From an uncultured Dorea sp. (GTDB lineage Bacteria > Bacillota > Clostridia > Lachnospirales > Lachnospiraceae): a stretch of DNA of 64,000 nucleotides. The notes beneath the pieces are model-generated. The model did not search any database. It was not told where the DNA came from and saw nothing but the letters and a program-made list of their open reading frames with translations. Every line of letters begins with the position of its first letter. The stretch's first letter is position 1. Of the stretch, positions 25,002-33,025 are shown in pieces. The stretch spans positions 1-64,000 of the forward strand of contig CAPEBR010000005.1 of NCBI GenBank assembly GCA_948602995.1, written 5' to 3'. The translations under genes and the position numbers were made by a program.

Positions 25002-25363
25002 TTAATCTCAAACTCCTTTGCTATTCTGTCCAGCAAATCCTGCGGGAGAAACGGCTTCTTTAAGTAATTGACCGCTCCCAGCCTGATGGCGCTCAGTACA
25101 TCATCCTCATATCCTGACGCTGTCAGGAATATTACAGGAATATCATCATATCTCCCTTTCATTTGCTCAAAGGTCTCAATCCCGTTCATTCCGGGCATCT
25201 CAATATCAAGAAGAACCAGATCGATCTTTTCACCTGCCAGCTTTTCAAGCGCCTTTTCTCCCGACTCTGCCAGGATTACGCCATACTGCTGCTTCTCCAG
25301 AATTATCTTTGTCCTTCTCAGATTCATCGCATCATCATCTACTACTAAAATACATTTCTGCAT
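24998..25363 (-). CDS. Stand-alone response regulator receiver domain
   Basis: This single-domain CheY-like receiver has 121 residues and no output domain. It has the acidic pair in VVDDDAMN, phospho-acceptor Asp53 in LLDIEMPGMNG, Thr in FLTASG and Lys in YLKKPF. In a phosphorelay such a protein can carry phosphate between a kinase and an HPt domain or allosterically control a partner. Here both a kinase with HPt and a GGDEF protein are encoded next to it. It follows the GGDEF gene by about 50 bp. Confidence 0.92.
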   Translation of the reverse strand: MQKCILVVDDDAMNLRRTKIILEKQQYGVILAESGEKALEKLAGEKIDLVLLDIEMPGMNGIETFEQMKGRYDDIPVIFLTASGYEDDVLSAIRLGAVNYLKKPFLPQDLLDRIAKEFEIK

Positions 25364-25414
25364 ACTGCTGACTCCTTCCTATTCTCCTTTTATGCTCCAT
25401 TCACAGCAGCCCTT

Positions 25415-26668
25415 TTATTCGTCCCCGGTTTCAGAGCCTTTCTCAGATTCTTTCTTAAGCTGCTCATTCATAATCTCTTTTGCATTCCTTAAAATCTCCT
25501 CCAAAGACATGTCATTATCCTTTCCATTCACATCCAGAATACCATAGCGAAAGCCGCACTGGTATCTGCCGTAAAATTCTTCCTTAAACTCCCTGCGGAT
25601 TTCAGCAAGCTTCCTGTTCATCAGCTCTGACATGTTGCCGGTGAGGACTACACAGAACTCATCCCCGCCAATTCGTGCAAAGGTATCTCCGCCCCGGAAA
25701 TTTTTTCTGACAATCTCTACAACATTCTGTATATAGGAATCTCCCATCTGATGTCCGAATGTTTCATTTACATATTCCAGTCCGTCAAGCTTTAGGTAAC
25801 AGAGGGTTGCATCCAACTCTTCGCCGAGCACAATTTCCATATATTCCTTAAAGAAGGATCTGTTTTTAATTCCTGTCAGCGGATCCCGATTCTCCTTATT
25901 AGTAAGGTTGCGCACATTCCGCTTCTCATCCGTAATATCAACCACCACATGCACATAGGAGGAGCGGTCCTTCCATTCCATCTGAAAAGAAGTGACACGG
26001 TAAACCGTATCAAGCTCACCATTCATTTCCCATACCTTATACTGTTCATTACTATCCCATTTTATAAGCTCAGGCTGGAAAGAAAGGCGGCGTTTACAGG
26101 TCTGGCAGAAAGAAGTGTCCAATGACCCCACCTGTTTTCTTTTATTGCAGTAGATAATCTCCTTCGTATCCTTATCTACAACAAGAAGCCATTCTTTACG
26201 CTTGCTTAGCATCTCTACCAGGAGTTCATTATAGCCTTCAATCATCTCTGCCCGGCGCTCTGCCTTCACTGCCTCCTCCTGAAGCTTTGCCTCTCTCTCC
26301 TGAAGCTGTCTTGTCATTTCATTAAACGCAGTGGAAAATTCCCCCAGAAATGCTACATGCTGGGAGTAATCCCCCTTTGTCACCTGCTGAGCCTGCCAGG
26401 TAAGGTGATTCAGGTTCGCATGAAGATTTTTCAGATTCTCACACAAAAAATTATATTCCTCCGGGAATTCCACCGTGAGATTACCTTTTGACAACTCTGC
26501 TGAATAAAAAACCAACTCCCTTACCGCATTCTCCAAATACTGGAGCCCGCGCCCCAACTCCTTATAAGGTTCACTTAATTGGCCCACATCAAAATGTTCA
26601 ATCCAGGAATCATAGAGAATTCCTCTCAGATATTCAAACAGCATCTCACAATTCTTACTTGTATCCAT
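25415..26668 (-). CDS. Diguanylate cyclase (GGDEF) with HAMP- and PAS-like regions
   Basis: This cyclase is expected to make cyclic di-GMP from two GTP. The catalytic GGDEF motif is intact (residues 334-338). An allosteric inhibitory RxxD site (RGGD, 325-328) sits exactly five residues before it. The N-terminal 130 residues resemble a pair of HAMP-like helices (LVFYSAELSKGNLTVEFPEE, VTKGDYSQHVAFLGEFSTAF). A coiled coil (EREAKLQEEAVKAERRAE) and a PAS-like domain with a CQTCKRR pair of Cys (188-191) follow. There is no membrane segment, so it is cytosolic. It lies 17 bp after the V4R gene, its likely sensory partner. Confidence 0.9.
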   Translation of the reverse strand: MDTSKNCEMLFEYLRGILYDSWIEHFDVGQLSEPYKELGRGLQYLENAVRELVFYSAELSKGNLTVEFPEEYNFLCENLKNLHANLNHLTWQAQQVTKGDYSQHVAFLGEFSTAFNEMTRQLQEREAKLQEEAVKAERRAEMIEGYNELLVEMLSKRKEWLLVVDKDTKEIIYCNKRKQVGSLDTSFCQTCKRRLSFQPELIKWDSNEQYKVWEMNGELDTVYRVTSFQMEWKDRSSYVHVVVDITDEKRNVRNLTNKENRDPLTGIKNRSFFKEYMEIVLGEELDATLCYLKLDGLEYVNETFGHQMGDSYIQNVVEIVRKNFRGGDTFARIGGDEFCVVLTGNMSELMNRKLAEIRREFKEEFYGRYQCGFRYGILDVNGKDNDMSLEEILRNAKEIMNEQLKKESEKGSETGDE

Positions 26669-26685
26669 TTCTGTCCCAGCCCTCC

Positions 26686-27228
26686 TTACCCATCAATATC
26701 CGCCCGGAACCGGCATACTCTGTCGCCGGTCGCCCAACAGTTCACCTCTGTGGCGGTATAGTTTTTCCCTGTATAGGAAGTGAGAATTCCAGACAGGAAT
26801 CCCTCGTCATAATTGCAGACTGTCTCCCCTAAAAGAGGAAGTCCCGAGCAGTCCGCATCCTCGGATACCGTAAGCACCGCCCTTCCTGTATCCTCATCGA
26901 ATTTTTCAATCCGGAGTACGCCAATTTTAAATTCCTCCATGCGCTTCTGAAGCTGTGCCGTGAATTCAGACATCTCCAGAGACGAATCAAGATATTTCTG
27001 TGCAAAATAAACGCCTGCCTTGTATCCTGCATTCCGGAAAATACGAATCTGCTCTTCTTTTCCAAACCGCTCCTCCAGTTCCTCCCTTAATGAATATTCT
27101 AAAAGTCTGTAAACGGCAACCGGAATCTCCGCCCCGAGATTCTCCCTGCCGTTTTCCTGCGCCCGCATATAATCCGCGAGTTTAAACTTCTTCCTGTCTC
27201 TTAAAAAAACGTTGTTCTCCAATGTCAT
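26686..27228 (-). CDS. V4R-domain (4-vinyl reductase-like) ligand-binding protein
   Basis: The C-terminal half matches the V4R domain, a small-molecule-binding fold found in archaeal and clostridial regulators: SEDADCSGLPLLGETVCNYDEGFLSG and the metal-site ending EVNCWATGDRVCRF. The N-terminal half is helical (AVYRLLEYSLREELEERFG, AGYKAGVYFAQKYL), as is usual before a V4R domain. It is the first gene of the six-gene operon and directly precedes the GGDEF gene, so it probably senses the input. The start is uncertain: ATG at 27228 has AGGAGG only two bases away, TTG at 27222 has ideal spacing, and TTG at 27255 has no site. Confidence 0.82.
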   Translation of the reverse strand: MTLENNVFLRDRKKFKLADYMRAQENGRENLGAEIPVAVYRLLEYSLREELEERFGKEEQIRIFRNAGYKAGVYFAQKYLDSSLEMSEFTAQLQKRMEEFKIGVLRIEKFDEDTGRAVLTVSEDADCSGLPLLGETVCNYDEGFLSGILTSYTGKNYTATEVNCWATGDRVCRFRADIDG

Positions 27229-27357
27229 TTCCTCCTGCCATATATGTTTTTTCAATTAATTTTCAAATTTTACTGCCGCTGTACGCCTATACTTCCGTAC
27301 ACTGCTTTGTTCATTTGTCTTAGTATCACTCCTTCATAAATTTATCCGTACTTTTTT

Positions 27358-27386
27358 ATTATACCGGATTTTCTTCCATTTGCCAA
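27358..27386 (-). promoter_or_regulatory. Promoter of the six-gene V4R-GGDEF-kinase-DegV operon
   Basis: On the minus strand TTGGCA (27381-27386) and TATAAT (27358-27363) are 17 bp apart. The leader to the first gene is about 120 bases. No other promoter of similar quality was seen between the six genes. Confidence 0.75.
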
Positions 27387-27402
27387 TCATTGAAAATATA
27401 AA

Positions 27403-27445
27403 AATATTAAGATCTGCACAATAATATTATGCAGACCTTAATATT
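27403..27445 (-). terminator. Terminator after the DUF4230 gene
   Basis: AATATTAAG-TCTGCA pairs with TGCAGA-CTTAATATT with one mismatch near the middle. On the minus strand the stem is followed by a U-rich run. It insulates the DUF4230 gene from the signalling operon. Confidence 0.75.
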
Positions 27446-27470
27446 CTTCAAATATAGGACACATTCTGTT

Positions 27471-28073
27471 CTATTCCCACTCAACTGCCAGTTCCCTGCC
27501 TCCTACTACATCTTCAAATAATCCTGCCAGAAGTACCTCCGTCTGCTTCCGGGCATTCTCCTTAAGCGATTCCATATCCCCATTTTCCCGCACATCCTCT
27601 TCCGCCTTCTGAATCGCCTGAATGGCATCCTCCCTTTTTTCCCCGTTAAAGAGAGCAAATTTTTCATCATAATACTGGATTGAGTCTGCATCGACATGGA
27701 TGTCCAGAATCTCCACTTCCGGAAGTCTCACTGTCACCTTCGAATCTGTCACAGAGGCTGTCACCTTCTCTGTATCAATCCCTGCACTCACCTGTGCACG
27801 GTAAATCATGGTAAACGCTTTTTTCGTAAGAAAAGGAATCTCTCCGTCAGAATAACGCACCAGCCCGTTATAGATCATCTTTGCCGAGGTCAGCTCACAG
27901 GCCGCCTCAATCTTATTATTGATAAAAGAACTGGTAATTTCCGGTTCCCTATCCTGTTTCCATAATACAGCCACTATAACAATGACAACAGCAATCACAA
28001 TTACCGCCGCCAGGCGAATCGCTGCTTTCACTACACCCTTATCCGCTCTTTTTTCTTCCCTCTTTTCGTTCAT
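27471..28073 (-). CDS. DUF4230 domain protein, membrane anchored
   Basis: This 200-residue protein has a charged start, one strong hydrophobic helix (LAAVIVIAVVIVIVAVLW) and an outward-facing domain. It matches the DUF4230 family as remembered: ELTSAKMIYNGLVRYSDGEIPFLTKKAFTMIYRAQVSAGID, and VTVRLPEVEILDIHVDADSIQYYDEK. The C-terminal part is a helical, acidic region (REDAIQAIQKAEEDVRENGD). The function of the family is unknown. GGAGG lies eight bases before the ATG. It stands alone with its own terminator. Confidence 0.8.
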   Translation of the reverse strand: MNEKREEKRADKGVVKAAIRLAAVIVIAVVIVIVAVLWKQDREPEITSSFINNKIEAACELTSAKMIYNGLVRYSDGEIPFLTKKAFTMIYRAQVSAGIDTEKVTASVTDSKVTVRLPEVEILDIHVDADSIQYYDEKFALFNGEKREDAIQAIQKAEEDVRENGDMESLKENARKQTEVLLAGLFEDVVGGRELAVEWE

Positions 28074-28191
28074 TGTTATCTTCCTCCACTGTATCCTGCC
28101 GCTTTGTGTCTACTTCAGAGGATTATACCATAAGCCTAATTCCTGTGTCAACCAGCAGGAACGAATGTTCTTATGCTGCTGATTATAACGT

Positions 28192-28269
28192 GTTACTGTT
28201 CACACAGGTCTGTGCATTTACTGCACAGACCGTAAGAAAGTGATTCAGGAGTGAGCAAATTCCATTCAC
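28192..28269. repeat. Half copy of repeat family A, reverse orientation
   Basis: It begins GTTACTGTTCACACAGGTCT and holds the inner stem GGTCTGTGCA/CTGCACAGACC and the CTTTCTTACGG-type block in reverse complement, ending at GAGCAAATTCCATTCAC. The other half of the element is missing. It abuts the stop codon of the phosphatase gene. The bases from 28074 to 28191 show no gene. Confidence 0.85.
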
Positions 28270-28270
28270 A

Positions 28271-28834
28271 TTATAACCGTTCCAGCAATTGTTCCATATT
28301 CTCTCTGCGAGGAATAATGATCTCCATATCCACTTCAGGATGAATCTCCACATATGCCGTAAGCATATCCATCAAATTATCTTTCGACTTCATATAATCA
28401 TCCACAATTATATCATTACTGAATCCGAGACGTTTCAAAATAAGCGCAGATACTACACCTGTACGGTCCTTGCCTGCCGTACAGAAATACATCACATTGG
28501 AGTCCGCGTTCATGATAGTTTCAATAATAGCCTCCATCTTATCATCCATCATTTGCTGATATACGATACGCAGATGTTCAAGTGAATGCGGCGTATCTCC
28601 ACCGCCCGTAACCGGAAGATGAAAATATCTAAAGCCTTCTATTTCTTTAAGGCTGCATGGCTTTTTTACAGCCTCCTTATCTGATCTCAGATCCACAATC
28701 GTAATAATGTTATTCTCTAATAACCACCGGATTTCTTCACCGGTCAGGTTCTCAGGAAAATCACTTCTAATATACCGGTTTGTACCGGTCGGCAGCACCC
28801 TTGTATTTTTTGTTGATTTCAGTAAAGAACTCAT
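28271..28834 (-). CDS. Tyrosine/phosphoinositide-type protein phosphatase
   Basis: This is a cytosolic phosphatase of about 187 residues from the bacterial Tyr-phosphatase 3 group (LpxA/TpbA-like or IphP-like). The P-loop C-x5-R is seen as CTAGKDRTG, the N-terminal family motif as RYIRSDFPENLT, and a conserved IVDLRSDKE follows. Substrates in this family include phosphotyrosine and phosphoinositides; which applies here is unknown. An open frame continues upstream through a palindrome (to 28894), but the ATG at 28834 has AGGAG nine bases away and begins before the conserved region. Confidence 0.88.
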   Translation of the reverse strand: MSSLLKSTKNTRVLPTGTNRYIRSDFPENLTGEEIRWLLENNIITIVDLRSDKEAVKKPCSLKEIEGFRYFHLPVTGGGDTPHSLEHLRIVYQQMMDDKMEAIIETIMNADSNVMYFCTAGKDRTGVVSALILKRLGFSNDIIVDDYMKSKDNLMDMLTAYVEIHPEVDMEIIIPRRENMEQLLERL

Positions 28835-28854
28835 ACCACTAATCTCCTCATTAT

Positions 28855-28898
28855 CAATTTGGGACGGGGCATTTTTAAAAATGCCCCGTCCCAAATTG
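28855..28898. repeat. Perfect palindrome, repeat family B (GC variant)
   Basis: This 44-bp perfect palindrome has arms CAATTTGGGACGGGGCATTT, a variant with GCATTT in place of GTATTT. It sits between the phosphatase start and the YesL-like stop. Confidence 0.9.
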
Positions 28899-28902
28899 CA
28901 CT

Positions 28903-29520
28903 TTACTCATATTTCGAAAATATCCTGCCGAGCAGGAAGGACTGAACATACGCAAGAAGCGCAAATCCGAAGAAGGTCCATAGAATCGTCCCCACAACGA
29001 ATGTTCTGGAGGTAAAGAGGGTAATGACAAAGAGCCCAATGCTGATTCCAAGAAGCATTACTGTGGAAGGGAGATGTGCGGCGCTTAAAAACAAAGCATT
29101 TTTTAACGACTGCAGCACTGTATTCTGAAATCTTCCGATGTAAGGAAATACATACTGGAAGATGAGAAGCCATATTCCAAGTATAACGCCTAACAGCAGC
29201 TTAAAACCCAAGTACACTCCTCCTTCAAGCAGACCGATAAACCGGAAGTCCACGAACATAAGTCCCGCCGCCGCTGCCAGGATCATCCACACGGCGGTTG
29301 CTTCTTTAAAGTTCATCTTAAAGGCCTTCACATAGTCCCTCATGACCGAAGGCTCCTCACCCCTTACAAGCTTCATGGCCACAGCGTAGAGAGCGCTGAT
29401 TGCTGTTCCGGCTGTAATCACGGGGATACAGCTGATCACAAAGATCAGATTTAACAGGATCAGATCCCCGATTCTTGCGAGAAACCGCATAAACGGGCTG
29501 TCAATTACAAAAAATCTCAT
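28903..29520 (-). CDS. YesL-like membrane protein (DUF624)
   Basis: This 205-residue polytopic protein has five or six hydrophobic helices. The start MRFFVIDSPFMRFLARIGDLILLNLIFVISCIPVITAGTAISALY is typical of the YesL/DUF624 family, which is often encoded next to carbohydrate ABC transporters and glycosidases in Firmicutes. The role is not known. Its place directly before the arabinofuranosidase and sugar transporter genes on the same strand fits that pattern. GGAGG lies seven bases before the ATG. Confidence 0.9.
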   Translation of the reverse strand: MRFFVIDSPFMRFLARIGDLILLNLIFVISCIPVITAGTAISALYAVAMKLVRGEEPSVMRDYVKAFKMNFKEATAVWMILAAAAGLMFVDFRFIGLLEGGVYLGFKLLLGVILGIWLLIFQYVFPYIGRFQNTVLQSLKNALFLSAAHLPSTVMLLGISIGLFVITLFTSRTFVVGTILWTFFGFALLAYVQSFLLGRIFSKYE

Positions 29521-29540
29521 AGCATTTCCTCCATCGGTGC

Positions 29541-29625
29541 AATCTGGGACGGGGCATTTTTTTCCATAGCACGCAGCAAAAGCTCCAGTGGAGCTTTTGC
29601 TGCGAAAAATGCCTCGTCCCAGATT
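29541..29625. repeat. Family B palindrome interrupted by a second hairpin
   Basis: The outer arms AATCTGGGACGGGGCATTTT and AAAATGCCTCGTCCCAGATT form an imperfect family B palindrome with one changed base. Its centre is replaced by about 43 bases that form their own stem, GCAGCAAAAGCTCCA with TGGAGCTTTTGCTGC. The result is a nested double hairpin between yesL and the arabinofuranosidase gene. Confidence 0.85.
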
Positions 29626-29626
29626 G

Positions 29627-31144
29627 TTATTTACGACTTAAACGGATTACGTTCCAGGATGCCTTATGAAGCATACTGGTCATGATGCCTCCATCCATCT
29701 TAGAGCGTTCCACAGTCTTAGGCAGAACATGCTGCCCGCCGGCGCAGTTCACCGCCTTAAGATCTGAATTCTCCAGTACAATATGCTCTGTAACCTTATA
29801 GCCTTCCATTCCCCGCATGTCAGTCGTAAGCTCAATATCCTCATCAAGAGTACGATTTACTGCAAAGATGGTCAGTTCTTCTTTTTCTTCATTATACACG
29901 GCAACGCTATCCACGTCTGTCACATGGTCGTGCTTAGACGTATCATGTGTGTCTGTACTGAGCATCGGCATGAGTACAACGCCTCTTCCGTACTTTGATG
30001 CATGCATGAAAGGATAGAAGATAGTCTGTTTCCACGCAGCGCCCCCGCCTGCATCCGTCATAATCGGCGCAATGACATTAACAAGCTGTGCAAGGCATGC
30101 GATCTTTACTCTGTCTGCATGTTTCAGGAGTGTAATCAGCATCAGTCCTACAAGAAGAGAATCCTCAAAGGTATAGATGTCCTCCAGCATAGGCGGCGCC
30201 ACCTGCCACGGGTGATTTTCTGTAATATCATCATCGGCGGCATTGGAATGGAACCATACATTCCACTCATCAAAACTGATATTGATGTTCTTGCGCCCTC
30301 TCTTTTTTGCCTTCACATAGTCACAGGTAGCAATGACAGTACGGATAAATTCATCCATATCATCTGAGCATGCAAGAAAATCTGCACTGTCCCCGTCCCG
30401 GTTTCCATAGTACTGATGCATGGATACATAATCCACATGATCATAGGTACATTCCAGTGTCTTAGACTCCCATCTCGGGAAAGTCGGCATATCAAGCGCC
30501 GAGCTTCCACAGGATACCAGCTCAATGGACGGATCAATCAATTTCATGGCCTTAGCCGTCTCCTCTGCGAGACGTCCATATTCTTCCATAGTCTTGTGCC
30601 CCAGCTGCCATGGCCCGTCCATCTCGTTGCCCAGACACCACACCTTTACATTATGAGGATCCTTCACGCCATGACTAACGCGCAGGTCACTGTACTTTGT
30701 TCCCTTAGGATGATTGCAGTACTCTAACAGATTACATGCATCTGCGATACCTCTTGTACCAAGGTTTACAGCCATCATCATCTGAGAATTCACCTTATCT
30801 GTCCATCTGGCAAATTCATTTAATCCCACCTGGTTCGTCTCAAGACTTCTCCAGGCAAGCTCCAGCCGCCCCGGTCTTTTGTCCACTGGTCCGACGCTGT
30901 CTTCCCAAAAGAAATTGGACACAAAGTTTCCGCCCGGATACCGGATAATCGGCACATTCAGTTCTTTTACCAGGTCAATCACATCCGTCCGGAAGCCCTC
31001 CCCGTCAGAAAGAGGGTTTCCCGGCTGATACAGCCCGTCATAGACGGCACGGCCCAAATGCTCAATAAAGGAGCCATAAATCCTGTCGTCAACCTCAGAG
31101 ACCTTAAAGTCTTTATCAATAATCATCTTTGCTGTTTTGCTCAT
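29627..31144 (-). CDS. abfA: Alpha-L-arabinofuranosidase, GH51
   Basis: This intracellular glycosidase releases terminal L-arabinofuranose from arabino-oligosaccharides. At 505 residues without a signal peptide it has the usual GH51 size. Conserved GH51 features are GSFIEHLGRAVYDGLYQPGNP, IRYPGGNFVSNFFWEDSVGP, the acid/base Glu in WCLGNEMDG and the nucleophile Glu in SFDEWNVW. GAGG precedes the ATG at 31144. It is the last gene of an operon with two permeases, a binding protein and a GH127 enzyme. It probably acts on sugars brought in by that transporter. Confidence 0.95.
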   Translation of the reverse strand: MSKTAKMIIDKDFKVSEVDDRIYGSFIEHLGRAVYDGLYQPGNPLSDGEGFRTDVIDLVKELNVPIIRYPGGNFVSNFFWEDSVGPVDKRPGRLELAWRSLETNQVGLNEFARWTDKVNSQMMMAVNLGTRGIADACNLLEYCNHPKGTKYSDLRVSHGVKDPHNVKVWCLGNEMDGPWQLGHKTMEEYGRLAEETAKAMKLIDPSIELVSCGSSALDMPTFPRWESKTLECTYDHVDYVSMHQYYGNRDGDSADFLACSDDMDEFIRTVIATCDYVKAKKRGRKNINISFDEWNVWFHSNAADDDITENHPWQVAPPMLEDIYTFEDSLLVGLMLITLLKHADRVKIACLAQLVNVIAPIMTDAGGGAAWKQTIFYPFMHASKYGRGVVLMPMLSTDTHDTSKHDHVTDVDSVAVYNEEKEELTIFAVNRTLDEDIELTTDMRGMEGYKVTEHIVLENSDLKAVNCAGGQHVLPKTVERSKMDGGIMTSMLHKASWNVIRLSRK

Positions 31145-31211
31145 ATATAACCTCACTATTCTTTGTTGCTGTTCCCCAATTCACACTAACTTTCGCGAAT
31201 GTCATCAGTAA

Positions 31212-32057
31212 CTATTCTTTTACCGCACCTGCCGTCATACCTTCGATAAAATACTGCTGGAAGCATACAAACAGGATGAAAATCGGTATAATGGAGAAGA
31301 ACGCGCCTACAACAAGAAGGCTGTAATTATCCCCATACGGATTAATCAACGTGTTAAGACCCAGTGTCAGTGTGTACTTATCCGAAGACCGGATTACAAG
31401 CAATGGCCACAGATAATTATTCCATGCATTCATACCATTTAAGATTGCCATTGCAGCAAACGCTGGTTTCATAATTGGTATAATCAGACGGAAAAAGATT
31501 CCGTACTCCGTAGCACCATCAATACGTCCGGCCTCCAGAAGAGACTTCGGAAGGCCCAGCAGGTACTGCCGGAAGAAAAATATGGTAGAGGCGTGCGCCA
31601 CGAAAGGAAGGATGATTGCCACATAGCTGTCCATCAGTCCCCAGGTTGTCATCTGCTTATAAAGGGGAAGCATAACAACCTCCAGCGGAATGGACAGGAT
31701 GAGAAGAACGATAATAAACATTACATTCTTCCCCCTGAAATCGTACGCCGCAAATCCATAGCCTACAAATGCACTCACAAGGAGCGTCGCCACCACCGTA
31801 ATGACGGTCAGTATAATACTATTCATAAACCATCTCCAGTACTCATGCTGTCCGGTAAACAGCAAAGAGTAATTATCCAGGCTCATTCTGCCCCAGTCAA
31901 TCCCCAGGTTCAGTCCGTACTGCAGCAGATCTCCGCCCGGCTTAAAGCTTGCGATAAAGATGGTGTAGATTGGTATAATAATCAAAACTGCCAGTATTGT
32001 AAAGAGGAGGATCAGCATTACAGTACTGAGTGTGTTTTTACTTCTCTGACTCTTCAT
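31212..32057 (-). CDS. Carbohydrate ABC transporter permease (MalG type)
   Basis: This 281-residue inner-membrane permease has six predicted helices. The EAA loop for contact with the ATPase reads EAGRIDGATEYGIFFRLIIPIMKPAF. It pairs with the MalF-type permease upstream, with the two start and stop codons one base apart. The ATG at 32057 has AAGGAGGAGAG in front. No ATPase gene is in the cluster, so a shared MsmX-like ATPase elsewhere in the genome is expected. Confidence 0.93.
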   Translation of the reverse strand: MKSQRSKNTLSTVMLILLFTILAVLIIIPIYTIFIASFKPGGDLLQYGLNLGIDWGRMSLDNYSLLFTGQHEYWRWFMNSIILTVITVVATLLVSAFVGYGFAAYDFRGKNVMFIIVLLILSIPLEVVMLPLYKQMTTWGLMDSYVAIILPFVAHASTIFFFRQYLLGLPKSLLEAGRIDGATEYGIFFRLIIPIMKPAFAAMAILNGMNAWNNYLWPLLVIRSSDKYTLTLGLNTLINPYGDNYSLLVVGAFFSIIPIFILFVCFQQYFIEGMTAGAVKE

Positions 32058-32058
32058 A

Positions 32059-32943
32059 CTATCTCTCCTCCTTATCAAATGTTCCGGTTGCCTTAAGCTG
32101 GATCAAGTTTACAATCATGACAATAATCAGCAGAATCAGACCGACCGCGCATGCATAGCCCATGGCACGCTTCTCAATTCCCTGCCGGTATAGATATCCG
32201 ACAATGGTAAGGCCGATATTCTGCGGCGAGTTATTTCCTTTCCATAACATGTAGCTCTCTGTAAACATAGAAAGACCGGCGTAGATGCTGATGGTCAGTA
32301 CGTATACAGTCGTTGGCTTTAAGAGCGGGAAAGAAATCTTTGTAAACTGCTGCCATTTACTTGCCCCGTCAATAGATGCCGCCTCGTAAATATCTGTGGA
32401 GATACTCTGGAGGCCTGCCAGGAAATACAGGATATTAACTCCGGTCCACCGCCAGCATGCCAGAAGAAGCAGGGCAAAAAAGCTGGTCCATTCACCCTTA
32501 AGCCATTTAATAGGCTCAAGTCCGAACATTCCGATCATCTGGTTTGCCAGTGACGTCTCCATCTCTCCAAACATCAGACGGAAAATCGTACCGGCAACAA
32601 CGACAGAAGTAAGTGCCGGAATAAAATAGATGGATTTAAATAATCCCGGCTTTTTCATCAGCTTGCTGTTTAACAATGTTGCAAAAAGCATAGGGAACGG
32701 AATCAGCAGAAGCAGTGTCCCCACCATATATTTTGCACTGTTATATACAGCCTTTAAAAATATCTTATCAGACAGAAGTCTTTGATAATTTTCAAATCCA
32801 ACCCACTCATCTTTTAATACATCCTGAAAGCTTAAAAGGACGCCATTTCCTATAGGAAACATCCAGAAAAGAACCACTGTAAGTGCAAACGGAAGTACAA
32901 ATACATACGGGGCTATTTTCTGTGAATAGAACAATTTCTTCAT
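32059..32943 (-). CDS. Carbohydrate ABC transporter permease (MalF/UgpA type)
   Basis: This 294-residue inner-membrane permease has six helices and begins KIAPYVFVLPFALTVVLFWMFPIGNGVLLSF, as usual for this family. The EAA loop reads YEAASIDGASKWQQFTKISFPLLKPT. The ATG at 32943 with GAGAG upstream is preferred over upstream codons in the same frame. A hairpin lies between it and the binding-protein gene and may lower permease expression relative to the binding protein. Confidence 0.93.
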   Translation of the reverse strand: MKKLFYSQKIAPYVFVLPFALTVVLFWMFPIGNGVLLSFQDVLKDEWVGFENYQRLLSDKIFLKAVYNSAKYMVGTLLLLIPFPMLFATLLNSKLMKKPGLFKSIYFIPALTSVVVAGTIFRLMFGEMETSLANQMIGMFGLEPIKWLKGEWTSFFALLLLACWRWTGVNILYFLAGLQSISTDIYEAASIDGASKWQQFTKISFPLLKPTTVYVLTISIYAGLSMFTESYMLWKGNNSPQNIGLTIVGYLYRQGIEKRAMGYACAVGLILLIIVMIVNLIQLKATGTFDKEER

Positions 32944-32972
32944 ACTCTCACATCTCTTTTCTTGTAATAAAT

Positions 32973-33005
32973 AAGGGCTGCGGCCCAATAAACACACAGC
33001 CCTTT
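32973..33005 (-). terminator. Attenuating hairpin between binding protein and permeases
   Basis: On the minus strand AAAGGGCTG (33005-32997) pairs with CAGCCCTT (32980-32973), with a GC-rich loop between. It lies after the stop codon of the binding-protein gene and before the permease gene. A partial terminator there is a common way to make more binding protein than permease. Confidence 0.6.
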
Positions 33006-33025
33006 ACGGTTTACCTGGTTCTTAC

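Noticed and set aside
30000..30600. Long plus-strand open frames opposite the GH51, GH127, nadE and MMPL genes
   Set aside because: They are antisense shadows created by codon bias of the real genes and have no family features or start sites.
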